Of a DNA stretch of 64,000 bases, positions 63,963 to 64,000 are shown one piece after another; positions within the stretch are counted from its first letter, which is position 1; each line of letters starts with the position of its first letter. The translations under genes and the position numbers were made by a program. Source of the DNA: Streptomyces sp. TS71-3. Lineage in GTDB: Bacteria > Actinomycetota > Actinomycetes > Streptomycetales > Streptomycetaceae. The stretch spans positions 3,596,001 through 3,660,000 of the forward strand of contig NZ_BNEL01000003.1 in assembly GCF_018327685.1 (NCBI RefSeq). The letters are read 5' to 3'. The notes under the pieces are model-generated. The model was not told where the DNA came from. It searched no databases and saw only the letters and a program-made list of their open reading frames with translations.

Positions 63963-64000
63963 CCCTCGCCACCCGCCGGCCGTCTTCGCGGCACGCCTGC

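Overview
The window is a very GC-rich chromosomal segment with frequent GTG starts, purine-rich ribosome binding sites, ATGA/GTGA stop-start overlaps and actinobacterial families (F420-type LLM enzymes, DUF6479, DUF664 DinB, DUF4032, group 1h hydrogenase, cysteine leader peptide). This is typical of Streptomyces. I see no rRNA, tRNA, CRISPR array, transposase or phage gene. Assignments rest on reading the translations; no database search was run.

Layout. 0.4-10.8 kb: a cation diffusion facilitator, an MFS transporter, a xi-class glutathione transferase, a thiamine-diphosphate enzyme of pyruvate oxidase type behind a SigB-like promoter, an FHA-Ser/Thr kinase and an FUSC exporter. 11.1-15.0 kb: an overlapping six-gene run encoding a reduced Mrp-type antiporter module (E-like, F-G fusion, DUF4040, B, C, D). 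15.3-21.2 kb: a molybdenum/tungsten formate dehydrogenase (catalytic subunit, four-cluster ferredoxin, NrfD-like membrane anchor) plus a small unknown protein, closed by a 15-bp-stem hairpin. 21.3-34.4 kb: stress and housekeeping genes (LLM oxidoreductase, split LigD-type ligase and phosphoesterase, VOC proteins, Dps, phosphoribosyltransferase, PEP mutase family, DUF4032, aldo/keto reductase with a divergent XRE regulator, a DJ-1/PfpI remnant, quinone oxidoreductase-like protein, DinB).

34.5-39.4 kb: a zinc alcohol dehydrogenase, an HxlR regulator fused to a peroxiredoxin-like domain, a divergent full-length enolase behind a two-box symmetric operator, and an NAD-type formate dehydrogenase unrelated to the one at 15 kb. 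39.6-42.6 kb: an MHS transporter and an SsuD-like monooxygenase preceded by a 26-residue Cys leader peptide. 42.9-53.8 kb: CorA, an SDR behind three TetR-like palindromes, envelope proteins (DUF3618, holin-like, YihY), a DNA glycosylase, a glycosyltransferase, SDR, DMT and polysaccharide deacetylase genes. 54.0-64 kb: hypA-B-F-C-D-E on the minus strand and, divergently, hypX and the small subunit of a group 1h high-affinity [NiFe] hydrogenase. The large subunit should lie just beyond the window.

The recurring themes are aerobic scavenging of H2 and formate, redox balance and stationary-phase survival. HypX makes the CO ligand from a formyl-folate-derived group, so formate metabolism and hydrogenase assembly may meet here, though that link is inference. 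The most interesting non-gene signals are the nested operator at 36633-36679, the leader peptide at 42471-42551, the orphan TetR-type operators at 45292-45383 and the inverted repeat ahead of the formate dehydrogenase operon.
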